The position numbers and the translations under genes are program-made. Positions 38,774 through 47,024 of a stretch of DNA of 64,000 nt are shown one piece after another (positions within the stretch are counted from its first letter, which is position 1; each line of letters begins with the position of its first letter). Source of the stretch: CAVVYJ01 sp963752495 (GTDB taxonomy: Bacteria > Pseudomonadota > Gammaproteobacteria > Burkholderiales > Methylophilaceae); contig CAVVYJ010000001.1 of the NCBI GenBank assembly GCA_963752495.1, positions 62,001 through 126,000 of the forward strand, in the 5' to 3' direction. The notes beneath the pieces were generated by a model. It was not told the origin of the DNA and ran no database searches. It saw only the letters and a list, made by a program, of their open reading frames with translations.

Positions 38774-40050
38774 TAATGTTTTGCGCTATCCATGAACTTT
38801 TTAAAGTGTTTGAAAGTGCTTCCAGCGCACTCACCACGCCATCTTCATGAAAGCCATTGCGCCAATAAGCACCCGCATAACCAGTGCGGTTAACACCACT
38901 AATCTCGGCATGACGCGCTTGTGCAGCCGCCCCCGCCAGCGTGTAAACCGGGTGCATATAATTTATACGTTTAATCACTTTGGCAGGGTTAATAAAGTCA
39001 GTGTGATTTAAGAGTTACTAAAATTGGTTCAGGCGATTGTAAATTTTGCAGGATATTCATATTGTACGTCACGTGCAACTTGATTGGCATGCCTGTTTGG
39101 TTGGTCAGAGATGATAATTCCATGCTGCCCAAGCTAATTTCGTTTGGGTAGCAACAGTGGCATCGTGATGCAAAAACACAGCTATTTTCTTGATAGGGAA
39201 TCGCCCCTAGAATCTTCTTTTCTGCTTGCAAGCTCGCATCATTTAACATGCCAATGCCTGATCGCTATGGCAAGCAAAAAATACATAATCAAAAGTTTGT
39301 TCGTCTCATATTGCTGGATTTAACTTTTACACTATTTTTCAAGCGTCGTACGCTCGTAATCGATGTGTTGAGCTTAATTTTGTGTTTGAATGACTTAGTT
39401 AGTGCTTCTACATAACGCGCCGATCCGCCAGCAATGGTGCGCCATTGCGGTCGATTATTCACGGTGAGCATTCCATGATGGTGAAAAAATCGCACAAAAA
39501 ATCGTGCTGGAAATTGCATCATCTGCGTGGCATCGGTAGACCAAATGGCTGCGCCCATAGGCACAATGTACTGATGGATAAAATGCTGCTGAGTAATCAT
39601 GTTGTGCAAGATAATCACCTAGCTTAATTTCATTGCCATCAGTTAGCAGTTCCAGTGAGCTTTTGTTAAAGCGAAAAATATCCCGAATCATGCCATAAAA
39701 GTGAGGCTTAAAAAGATTGCTACGCTGCGCAAATAAGGCTATTTAAAGCTGGTACCGTTATATTCCAGACCAGTTTTTTCACAGCGCACGCTAAAGCTCA
39801 TATTGCTTGGCTGCCATGCAACTTTTAGTTGCATCCAACAGGGCAATAAAATTAGGGTAAGTACGATCATTAAATACAATAAATCCTGTATCTACGCGTA
39901 TACTTTTTACCAAAAAGTTCAATATCATGCGTATGCGTATGCCCGCCAATATGGATTACCAGCTTCAAAAACGGTGATGTCATGATCTTGATGCAAGTGG
40001 TGAGCAAGGGTGTTGCCAGCAATGCCGCTGCCGATAATGGCAATTTTCAT
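38751..40050 (-). pseudogene. FAD-dependent amine-oxidase-like protein (COG2907 type), frame broken several times
   Basis: The FAD Rossmann motif IIGSGIAGNTLAHHL begins at the ATG at 40050. It is followed by HIGGHTHTHDIEL, VDTGFIVFNDRTYPNF, MSFSVRCEKTGLEYNG, QWRTIAGGSARYVEAL and KINTSI-type strands. The C-terminus reads YMHPVYTLAGAAAQARHAEI and GYAGAYWRNGFHEDGVVSAL. These match the predicted NAD/FAD-binding proteins that travel with DUF1365 and cfa. It probably dehydrogenates or isomerises a membrane fatty acyl chain, by analogy with the flavoproteins of furan fatty-acid pathways; that is inference. Its ATG overlaps the desaturase stop (ATGA). At least four or five frame switches are needed to read it. 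Confidence 0.83.
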
Positions 40051-40995
40051 TTTCTAAATTTTTTCTTTACGTGATTCGCGAATTTCATGTTGGAACGGTG
40101 CGCAAATTCCAAATCAGTCCGCAATGCTGCTAGCAATTTTGAGTCTGTAATAAGTAACATCAAACTCCCACCAGTAAAAGCCTTGTTTGGCTGCGCCAGG
40201 ATAGTGGTGATGGTTATTGTGCCAGCCTTCACCAAGCGTGATGATGGCGATCAGCCAATTATTGCGGCTATGATCACGCGTTGCATAACGGCGTTTACCC
40301 CACACATGGGCCAGTGAATTAACCATAAACGTCGCGTGATAGAGTGCTACAGTAGAAATCACAAATCCCCACAGGAAAAGCTGCCAGCCATTGGTATTAA
40401 GTGCTGGAACGGTAATTGCCAACCATTCACCCAATGCAAAAATACCTGAGAGCAAATACAATCGGCACAATAATATCAAAACGGTCTAAAAACCGAGTTC
40501 GGGAAATTTGGCAAGCTCTTTTACACGATCGATCTGCGTATTAAAGTTTGCACGCGATAAAAACCAGCCAACATGACTCCATAAAAAACCATGCTGTATC
40601 GGTGAATGTGCATCGTGCTATTTCGTCTGAATGTATATGATGGTTCCGATGATGTGACGCCCACCATAGTGGGCCGCGCTGTACAGCTGTGCTGCCTAGT
40701 AATGCAAAAATGAATTGGCCACATGCGTGAAGTTTGAAATGCTTTGTGGGCAAAGTAGCGGTGATAAAATCCGGTAATCGCAAACATGCGTAACGCATAT
40801 AAAGCAAGAGCAAACAGCACTGCAAACCAGCTTGTTTCTATCCAAATAACGGCGAAGCAAGCCAAGTGTAATAACACAAACGGAATGACTCGCCACCAAT
40901 CAATAGTATTTAGCCCGCTAGCCGCCTCGACCTCAAATTGGTTATTATCAAACCACCTTAACAAACGATTTAAAAAAACTTTTATTCTTATGCAT
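40047..40995 (-). pseudogene. Membrane fatty-acid desaturase (acyl-CoA delta-9 type), frame broken several times
   Basis: All three histidine boxes of the membrane di-iron desaturases are readable: HRYFAH (about 40810), HHRNHH (about 40640) and HNNHHH (about 40205). Spacing and membrane segments are conserved between them. The start is the ATG at 40995 (MHKNKSFF), which a one-base insertion separates from the following frame LRWFDNNQFEVE. It would place a cis double bond in acyl chains, providing the substrate for the two CFA-like methyltransferases and the flavoprotein of the same operon. The stop overlaps the next ATG, a sign that the gene limits are real. Confidence 0.85.
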
Positions 40996-41008
40996 ATTAG
41001 AGCCTTAT

Positions 41009-41551
41009 TTAACAGCTTTTATCAGACCATTGTTGGGGCACTTTACGTAATTTGCTTATGTCGTAGCCATAGCTTTGGACCAAACCGGTAAGTTCTTTAT
41101 AGTCAGCATCGCTAATTTTCGGCGTGCGCGCCATAATCCAAACATAATCGCGTGCATTGCGGGCGATGATAGTGCGCTGATACTTATCGTCTAAATAGGT
41201 AATGCGGTACTCTGCCTTAATCGGCCAAATAAATTGCATGCCCCAAAGCGCATTGTTAGTATCCTTAACCACGAAGCCTTTTGGCTCATACTTTTTATAT
41301 GGGCCGTCAAAACCACCTTTGTAAAAGGTAAATGTCGTTGCAATGGTGCCGTCGGTATTCAATTTGTAATTCTCAATGCCGTTATAAACCTCTTTTTCTA
41401 TCGCAGTTGGAATCGCTGCGATTACATACCAATCGCCCATAAATTTATTGAGATCAACTTCATTAACGAGTGGTATAGGTTTCATATTAGAGGTCGCACA
41501 TGCCGATAAAAGGAGAGTGAATATAATGAAAATAAATGACTTTAAATATTT
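41009..41551 (-). CDS. blc: Outer-membrane lipocalin Blc (lipoprotein), start region shifted
   Basis: The mature part has the lipocalin signature GDWYVIA, the YKKYEPKGFVV strand, GMQFIWPIKAEYRI and YVWIMARTPKI. In the given frame it starts at 41485 without a signal peptide. Reading the A8 run at about 41541-41548 as A7 gives a lipoprotein signal from the ATG at 41551: MLKKYLKSFIFIIF then LLLSAC, with a lipobox L-S-A-C. I therefore give the longer span. Blc-type lipocalins bind fatty acids and lysophospholipids in the envelope, which suits a lipid-modification operon. Confidence 0.85.
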   Translation of the reverse strand, partial: KYLKSFIFIIFTLLLSACATSNMKPIPLVNEVDLNKFMGDWYVIAAIPTAIEKEVYNGIENYKLNTDGTIATTFTFYKGGFDGPYKKYEPKGFVVKDTNNALWGMQFIWPIKAEYRITYLDDKYQRTIIARNARDYVWIMARTPKISDADYKELTGLVQSYGYDISKLRKVPQQWSDKSC

Positions 41552-41566
41552 TTTTTAACATATTGA

Positions 41567-42191
41567 TTACTTTAATTTATAGTTGATTGTGTAGCCTTCA
41601 GGTGTGAGCGATTTTAAGCCCACCCAATTGCCCTGCAGATCGTACCAAAGCTCAATATTCAACTTGTTCTTACCATTCAGAGCCCCTTTGATTTTGTAGC
41701 GATGGGTTTCAATGGCTTTTCCTCTAACTTGCAATGGCTCACTACCCAATTTTTCAATTTTCGTATCAAGAAACTCTGCGTTTTGTGGATTCAATAACTG
41801 GGTTTGGTTCAGTATTTCAGGCTTCCAATAAGCAAATGTCATTACACATGCTGGTAATTGTTGTGCCTGCTGACCATTGCTAACTTTAAATGCCTGGTCA
41901 TTTTGGCTACCATACACATTTGTAGTCACTTTGTTTTCCACTGTATTGGCTTCAAGGCTTGCTAGACAGTTGCTTTGCCATTGCTCCTTGGCGGTGTGTA
42001 CATAATTGTAAGCGTTAATAAATAATACTTTGACATTAAATTTAGCTTTACTAAGTAATTGATTATTATCATTTAAAGTAAAATCATGTGTGCCTATTTT
42101 ATTTTTATCCAAGTACACATCAAATGCCCATTCTTTTGCCAATGCCTGCTGGCTAAGGCTTAAAATAAACCAAGAATATAGACAATTTCAT
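41567..42191 (-). CDS. Secreted DUF6134/DUF3108-like protein, signal peptide shifted by one base
   Basis: The 191-residue open frame begins MAKEWAFDVYLDKNKIGTH. It has a beta-rich pattern with NYKLK at the end and a conserved-looking CVMTFAYWKPEIL block. I read it as DUF6134 (related to DUF3108), a family I recall next to DUF2878 and DUF1295, but I am not certain. Upstream, from the ATG at 42191, MKLSIFLVYF is followed in another frame by LSLSQQALA, a normal signal peptide cut before KEWAF. One extra base near 42157-42162 separates them. It is probably periplasmic; function unknown. Confidence 0.65.
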
Positions 42192-42195
42192 CCCA

Positions 42196-42968
42196 TTAAC
42201 CTTTGGGAAATCCAGGGATAAATGCATTGGTATTCTTAACATAATCGGCATAGGCGGAGAAGAGGCGGCGCTCGGTAATCGTTTGTTCCAGCAAGCGCAC
42301 ACCGCTAATTTTTAACAACAAAAGCGTCATTAAAATAGGTGAAATAATAGCCCACCAAGCGCCAATTGCTATTGCGAAAAGGTAAAACGCCCACCACATG
42401 CAGAATTCACCAAAATAATTTGGGTGGCGGCTGTAGCGCCATAGGCCAGTATTGAGCACTTTACCTTTATTGGCTGGTTTGGCTTTAAATAACGTGAGTT
42501 GCCAATCGCCTACCACTTGCCAAACAAACCCTAATATAAATAATACGATAGCAAAAAAGTCCACTACATTTAACGGTGCATTTGTAGTGATTGCAGCAAA
42601 AAGCGATATTGAAACTACCCATGCTAGCAAGGCTTGCAAACCGAACACGATATAAATGCTCTTGAGCCAAAAATGCGGTTGGTTATTGTTACGAATTTCT
42701 TCATAACGCAGGTCTTCGTGACCCCAATTGCGCCATGTCAGATAAAAACAAAGTCTCAATGCCCAGCAAGTAACCAACAGCAATACAATCAGCGCACGTT
42801 GCGATAAATCGCCTGCGGAATACGCACTTACCAGTGCGCTGAGTATAAAAAACAAGCTCCACATGCTATCCACATGCGAAACTTTTTTTAGTACTAAACT
42901 GTTTGACAACCGCAAGCCGCAAACAAAAGCAGCGCTGCCAAGGAGTTAAAATAAATTAACCAATTCAT
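42196..42968 (-). CDS. DUF1295 family membrane protein (steroid 5-alpha-reductase/ICMT-like fold), start region shifted
   Basis: The 239-residue open frame has six or so membrane segments. It carries the DUF1295 C-terminal signature NTGLWRYSRHPNYFGEFCMWW, shared with isoprenylcysteine methyltransferases and sterol reductases. Homologues usually begin with another membrane segment. This is present from the ATG at 42968 (MNWLIYFNSLAALLLF) but in a different frame joined near 42915-42925; the shift is net minus one, or two insertions. That ATG overlaps the DUF2878 stop as ATGA, supporting it as the true start. It may reduce or methylate a lipid; no reaction is proven. Confidence 0.78.
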
Positions 42969-43489
42969 GGAGTAAAGCCATCAAGTTTTTGTGAAATCCT
43001 AATAAGGAGCGGAGTGATAATTGCCCAACCTATACCAACTGCAATAAGGCTTTGCGACGTGTGAATAATAGAGACCGCACCAAGCTTGGCTGCTCCAACA
43101 TAAGCTAGCGGCGCACCAATCAATCCAAATACAATTGCAGTTAAATGTTTGCCACGCATCCAACGTAAACTGACATTTAATGTGCAACTAAAAGCTAACC
43201 AAAGCGCTAATATCCATGCAGGTATGAGAGCTTCGCTCCATAAGTGCGCTTGATAAGAAATCAGATTCAGACTTTGCATAGTTTGATCGAATAATCCGCC
43301 TAACACTAAAGCGCAAACTAACAACAAAAGTTCTTGGTGTGCAATTTTCGCGCGGCTTAAATGCCAGATCACAAATATAAAAGTAATGATTACACCAAGC
43401 CAAGGCAGGTTTTTTGCTGCGCCAATGACGCATGCGAACCAACTGAGCTGAAATAATGAGAAATTAATCAGGATTTTTTTGTTCATCAT
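42965..43489 (-). CDS. DUF2878 family membrane protein
   Basis: This 174-residue protein has about six hydrophobic segments, with FSLFQLSWFACVIGAAKNLPWLG at the start (F-Q-x-x-W-F-x-C-V-I-G-A) and WSEALIPAWILALWLAF and GLIGAPLAYVGAAKLGA later. These fit DUF2878, which co-occurs with CFA-like methyltransferases and DUF1295 in ECF-sigma clusters. The biochemical role is unknown. Its start overlaps the stop of the methyltransferase gene (ATGA) and its stop overlaps the DUF1295 start, so three genes are translationally linked. Confidence 0.82.
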   Translation of the reverse strand: MMNKKILINFSLFQLSWFACVIGAAKNLPWLGVIITFIFVIWHLSRAKIAHQELLLLVCALVLGGLFDQTMQSLNLISYQAHLWSEALIPAWILALWLAFSCTLNVSLRWMRGKHLTAIVFGLIGAPLAYVGAAKLGAVSIIHTSQSLIAVGIGWAIITPLLIRISQKLDGFTP

Positions 43490-44526
43490 CTTTTTTCAAA
43501 TAAATAATGACTTACCCACCATATCTGACCATTTTGATAACCAAATAATTCCGCACAAGCCATATAAAATATGCGCCATCGATTACGCCAAAGATTAATA
43601 TTTTGCTCGCCATAAGTAGCAGCTAAAATTGGAGAAATTTCAGCTTCATTGCTATCCATATTCTCAAGCCAGGCATTAGCCGTTTTTTCATAATGTGTGC
43701 CAGCCCAGCGCCACCGCTCAACAAATCGCAAATCATCCTGAAAGGCAAGTGGCAAATCATCGCTAGGCATTATGCCGCCACTGAAAAAGTGCTGGCTCAT
43801 CCAATCATCCTCACTTTGCACTTCAAAGGCATAAGGGGTGTTGCGATGCACAAATATGTGTTTAAAAAATTTTCCTTTTGGTTTAAGCCAGCGAGCTACT
43901 TTTGCATACAAGACACGATAGTTACGCATATGTTCAAACATCTCAACTGACACGACTCGATCATAAGTAGTCGGCGCCTCAAAGACATTCATGTCTGCGG
44001 TAATAATATTCAAATTGGTAATACCGCGCCTTTTTGCCACTTCCATAATATATTGACGTTGTGAGTGAGAGTTGGATACGCCGGTTATTTGACTTTTTGG
44101 GTAATGAGTCGCCATCCACAAGCTAAGAGAGCCCCAGCCACAGCCAAGCTCTAAAATTGCATGGCCATCATGCAAATCCGCGTGCAGACATGTTTGAATC
44201 AATGCTAATGTTTCAGCTTCGTCTAACGTTTTGGTTTCTGGTAACCAAAAGCAACTGCTATATTTTCGATTCTCTCCCAGGCAATGATGAAAAAATTCAG
44301 CTGGCACTTCATAGTGCTGTATGTTGGCAAGTTCGGGCACAAGGGCTATGTCCGCATTGTTCATTGCATTAATAAAATTAGTAAAAAGCTTCGCATCCTT
44401 TTCGCAATCATCGGCAGAAATTTCTTGCAGACGTGTTTTGACAAGCTGGCGAATGCCTGCACGTATTAAAGCATCTGGCATAAGGCCTTTTTCAGCAAGT
44501 TCTAACGGGGTGCTAAAGATAGACAT
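43486..44526 (-). CDS. CFA-like SAM-dependent methyltransferase, second type
   Basis: This 346-residue intact enzyme has the SAM motif ILELGCGWGSLSLWMA, GVSNSHSQRQYI, VSVEMFEHMRNYRVLYAKVA and FKHIFVHRNTPYAFE. These blocks differ from classical CFA synthase and are closer to the CFA-like branch that includes plant coclaurine N-methyltransferases. In bacteria, operon context suggests a fatty-acyl or phospholipid substrate, similar in logic to methyltransferases of furan fatty-acid synthesis. I start at the ATG at 44526 (MSIFSTPLELAEKGL). A 152-bp gap separates it from the upstream hydrolase and it overlaps DUF2878. Confidence 0.85.
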   Translation of the reverse strand: MSIFSTPLELAEKGLMPDALIRAGIRQLVKTRLQEISADDCEKDAKLFTNFINAMNNADIALVPELANIQHYEVPAEFFHHCLGENRKYSSCFWLPETKTLDEAETLALIQTCLHADLHDGHAILELGCGWGSLSLWMATHYPKSQITGVSNSHSQRQYIMEVAKRRGITNLNIITADMNVFEAPTTYDRVVSVEMFEHMRNYRVLYAKVARWLKPKGKFFKHIFVHRNTPYAFEVQSEDDWMSQHFFSGGIMPSDDLPLAFQDDLRFVERWRWAGTHYEKTANAWLENMDSNEAEISPILAATYGEQNINLWRNRWRIFYMACAELFGYQNGQIWWVSHYLFEKR

Positions 44527-44678
44527 ACATTTCCAAATCAAACAATTTGTTGTGAAAGCGGTTAACTTAGTTGCTGACTGCTAGACTGTGTCAGAAGTTG
44601 CAAGCGGGCAAAAAAAGATTTGTTGCACTGCTTAGAAGAATTGCTGCGGCAACATATCGCATGCGTTCTTGTAAAAGT

Positions 44679-45716
44679 TCAATCAATAACATTGGACTCA
44701 AAAAAGTCCAGTATCCTGTTCGGCAACCAGTCTGCCTGACCTGAAAAGGTCTCACTTGGAAAGCCTGCGTGGCCCCCTTCCTCAGGATACTCAAGTGTGA
44801 CATAACTGGAAACTTCAGCAGATGTAGGCAGGCTTTGCGAAGGAATAAAAGGATCGTTTTTTGCATTCAGAACAAGTGTCGGTAAATTGATTTTAATAAG
44901 CCAAGGTTTAGAAGCATTTTTTGCATAATAATCATTGGCATCAACTGCACCGTATAGCACTGCAGTTACCGCATTATCAATATCATGTATGGTTTTAGCA
45001 GATTCAATTTTTGCTACACTCAGTTTTTCATTAAGCAATTCAGGAAAGCGCGACCGCATTGATAATGCTTTTGGTTTTAAAGAATCGACAAAGCGAGGCG
45101 TGTAGAGAATACGGTTTAAGCCTTTATCAAGAGCTTCCGCACTTGCTGCCAAATCCATCGGTGCAGAAATGGCGACTGCTTTATTGATAACTGTGTTGGC
45201 CTGTTCTGCCGACTCGCCAATCCATTTTAAAAGAGCATTGCCACCTAATGATACCCCAGTCGCGTAAATGGGTGCTTGCGGCACAATCGCGCGTAATTTT
45301 CCTAACAACAATGCCATTTCTGCTGTTTCGCCGGCGTAGTATGCGCGTGGCAAGCGATTTGGTTCGCCAGAACACCCTCTAAAATGGATTACCAAACCTC
45401 GCCATCCTCTATTTTTTGTCGCTGCCATCAGCGATTTTGCATAATGACTTTCTGAGTTTCCTTCTAAACCATGAAAAAGCACGACAACGGGCGTATTTGA
45501 ATCGTTAATTTCCGTATCAATCCAATCTGCATCTATAAAATCGCCATCATCCAGCTCCCAGCGCTCTCGACGATAGTTAATTTGTGTCTTATTTGCTAAA
45601 GTGGCGGCATAGATCGTCTGCACATGCCCGCCAGGCAACCAAAACGGTGCCGAGTAGGGGGCCGCAGATGCTATATCAGTTAAAAATAAACTTGTTAGCA
45701 AAAATAGTCGTTTCAT
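44679..45716 (-). CDS. YheT-like alpha/beta hydrolase
   Basis: This 345-residue AB-hydrolase has the YheT pattern: FWLPGGHVQTIYA, VVLFHGLEGNSESHYAKSL, FRGCSGEPNR, and the nucleophile elbow GVSLGGNALLKW with Ser near 155. DPFIPSQSLP supplies the acid region and EEGGHAGFPS the His. An N-terminal hydrophobic stretch (about 1-18, ending IASA) looks like a signal peptide, which is not usual for YheT and may point to an envelope location. It is probably a lipid or ester hydrolase. It lies 11 bp after the cupin gene. Confidence 0.85.
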   Translation of the reverse strand: MKRLFLLTSLFLTDIASAAPYSAPFWLPGGHVQTIYAATLANKTQINYRRERWELDDGDFIDADWIDTEINDSNTPVVVLFHGLEGNSESHYAKSLMAATKNRGWRGLVIHFRGCSGEPNRLPRAYYAGETAEMALLLGKLRAIVPQAPIYATGVSLGGNALLKWIGESAEQANTVINKAVAISAPMDLAASAEALDKGLNRILYTPRFVDSLKPKALSMRSRFPELLNEKLSVAKIESAKTIHDIDNAVTAVLYGAVDANDYYAKNASKPWLIKINLPTLVLNAKNDPFIPSQSLPTSAEVSSYVTLEYPEEGGHAGFPSETFSGQADWLPNRILDFFESNVID

Positions 45717-45727
45717 TTAGTTTAGTA

Positions 45728-46207
45728 TTAGTTGCTTTTAACCAAGAGTGTGCAGCCTTTAGCAGTATGAATCTTTTGATGTTGACTGCCGGCGTGCGCA
45801 AAATGGTAATCACCAGAATGGCACAAAATGCCTTCCAGCCAAACCTCGCCATCAATTACAAAAGATTCCTCATCATGCGCATGCGCATGTGCCTCTATGC
45901 TTGAGTTGGCCGCCATTCGGATTAAAAAAGACTTGGCGCTGGCGGCTTTATGCAAAAGCTTAATCTCAATCCCTGTACTTATATTTTTCCATTCGCCCTT
46001 ATTAGCAAATACAAACTCATGATCATTCGATTTAACACGATTCATCAGTTTGGTCTTGATCCTCTCAGCAACTTCCGGCGCAGGTGTGGTAGCAATAATC
46101 TTGCTTGCAATAGCAGCACTAATTTCATCACTTATTGCAGGCTCATTGATTTGCTTATCTTTTTTAGACATTCTTCTTACCTTGTTTAGCTCTTCAGTTT
46201 TGTTCAT
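45728..46207 (-). CDS. Cupin-domain anti-sigma-like protein (ChrR-type) without the zinc-finger domain
   Basis: This 159-residue protein ends in a ChrR-like cupin with H-A-H-A-H-D-E-E-S (about 112-120) and a later H-x-H-A-G-S-Q-H stretch, enough to bind a metal. In ChrR of Rhodobacter an N-terminal zinc anti-sigma domain (H-x3-C-x2-C) holds the sigma factor. Here the first 60 residues are helical, charged and have no cysteine. The stretch EISAAIASKIIATTPAPEVAERIKTKLMNRV looks like a linker. The gene overlaps the sigma gene by ATGA, so it is its cognate partner. It either binds sigma in a different way or is a co-sensor. Confidence 0.82.
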   Translation of the reverse strand: MNKTEELNKVRRMSKKDKQINEPAISDEISAAIASKIIATTPAPEVAERIKTKLMNRVKSNDHEFVFANKGEWKNISTGIEIKLLHKAASAKSFLIRMAANSSIEAHAHAHDEESFVIDGEVWLEGILCHSGDYHFAHAGSQHQKIHTAKGCTLLVKSN

Positions 46208-46854
46208 CGTGAACTCTCCTCATTGGTTAACGCAACTTTAAGTTTATTTTGCGCACGCTTGATGTTGGATTTTACGGTGCCCAGAGGCATTTGCATTTGT
46301 GCCGAAATTTCTTCATGGGTATAGCCTTTAAAAAATGCCAGTGCAATTAACTGGCGTTGCAACGCATTTAGGCTTGACATTGCCTGCTGCATGTTGGATT
46401 CGCGCTCCAAGACTAACAATAAATCAAGGGGGTTGTTTTCGTCGCCCACGTCAGGTTTGAGTGTTTCTGGTTCTGCATGAGACTCGGCTTCATCTAACCG
46501 CCGCAGCGCATCAATTGCGCGCGAGCGGCATATCATCATTAACCACGCCATGGTTGGACCACGGTCACTGTCAAATCGAGCGGCTTCTTGCCATGCTTGC
46601 ATATAGGTATCCTCAACCACTTCTTCGGCTAGGTCATGACGTCGCGTTATTTTTAGTGCTAGTCCATAAACTTTAGGAAGCGTGCATTCATACAGTACTG
46701 ATAGAGAAGATTCATCTCGCTTTATCATGCCTTGGACGATATTAAACAACTGATCCGGTTGCAGCAAAGGCCGCTCCATTACTAAATTTGAGTGATTTGT
46801 GTACACGATTATATCTTTATAAAAGCGATTTAAAATATGTTGTAAAAACTCCAT
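46204..46854 (-). CDS. ECF-family RNA polymerase sigma factor (SigK/ChrR-associated type)
   Basis: This 216-residue group-4 sigma factor has sigma2 with HDLAEEVVEDTYMQAW (about 79-94) and TMAWLMMICRSRAIDALRR. Sigma4 has LNALQRQLIALAFFKGYTHEEI and the helix-turn-helix MPLGTVKSNIKRAQNKL. The overlap with a cupin gene and the downstream lipid genes match ECF-ChrR modules that answer singlet oxygen or organic hydroperoxides. The start may be the ATG at 46854 or M26 at 46779 (MERPLLQPDQL); neither has a strong ribosome site. It heads a leftward operon of about 10 kb and is divergent from a PQQ dehydrogenase. Confidence 0.88.
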   Translation of the reverse strand: MEFLQHILNRFYKDIIVYTNHSNLVMERPLLQPDQLFNIVQGMIKRDESSLSVLYECTLPKVYGLALKITRRHDLAEEVVEDTYMQAWQEAARFDSDRGPTMAWLMMICRSRAIDALRRLDEAESHAEPETLKPDVGDENNPLDLLLVLERESNMQQAMSSLNALQRQLIALAFFKGYTHEEISAQMQMPLGTVKSNIKRAQNKLKVALTNEESSR

Positions 46855-46894
46855 GTATTGAGTAGCGGATATAATTCCCTACACTTCAATTTTA

Positions 46895-46921
46895 TATACG
46901 CAATATAAATATTTTGGATGC
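46895..46921 (-). promoter_or_regulatory. Candidate ECF-type promoter of the sigma/cupin operon
   Basis: Reading the minus strand, GCATCC (46921-46916), a 15-bp spacer and CGTATA (46900-46895) lie about 41 bp before the sigma ATG. The -35 resembles the T-G-A-T-C-C or G-C-A-T-C-C elements of ECF-ChrR type promoters, which are autoregulated. It is a single match by eye, and no second copy is seen elsewhere in the window. Confidence 0.3.
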
Positions 46922-47024
46922 AAGTAATTAAAGAATTTTTTTGGTTTGCAGCGGAGTAGCTAGAAAATATACAAATCTGTATACTGTTGGTGATACAGTC
47001 AACACTTCATGGACGTTTACGCAT

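Noticed and set aside
36718..40995. Reading the stretch as non-coding or as many small genes
   Set aside because: Short ORFs here fit together as consecutive pieces of four known protein families once one-base insertions are allowed, and gene ends overlap in ATGA fashion.
44591..44866. Reverse ORF of 91 residues with a hydrophobic tail between the YheT-like and CFA-like genes
   Set aside because: It is mostly an out-of-frame reading of the YheT-like gene's 3' end; no ribosome site or family resemblance.
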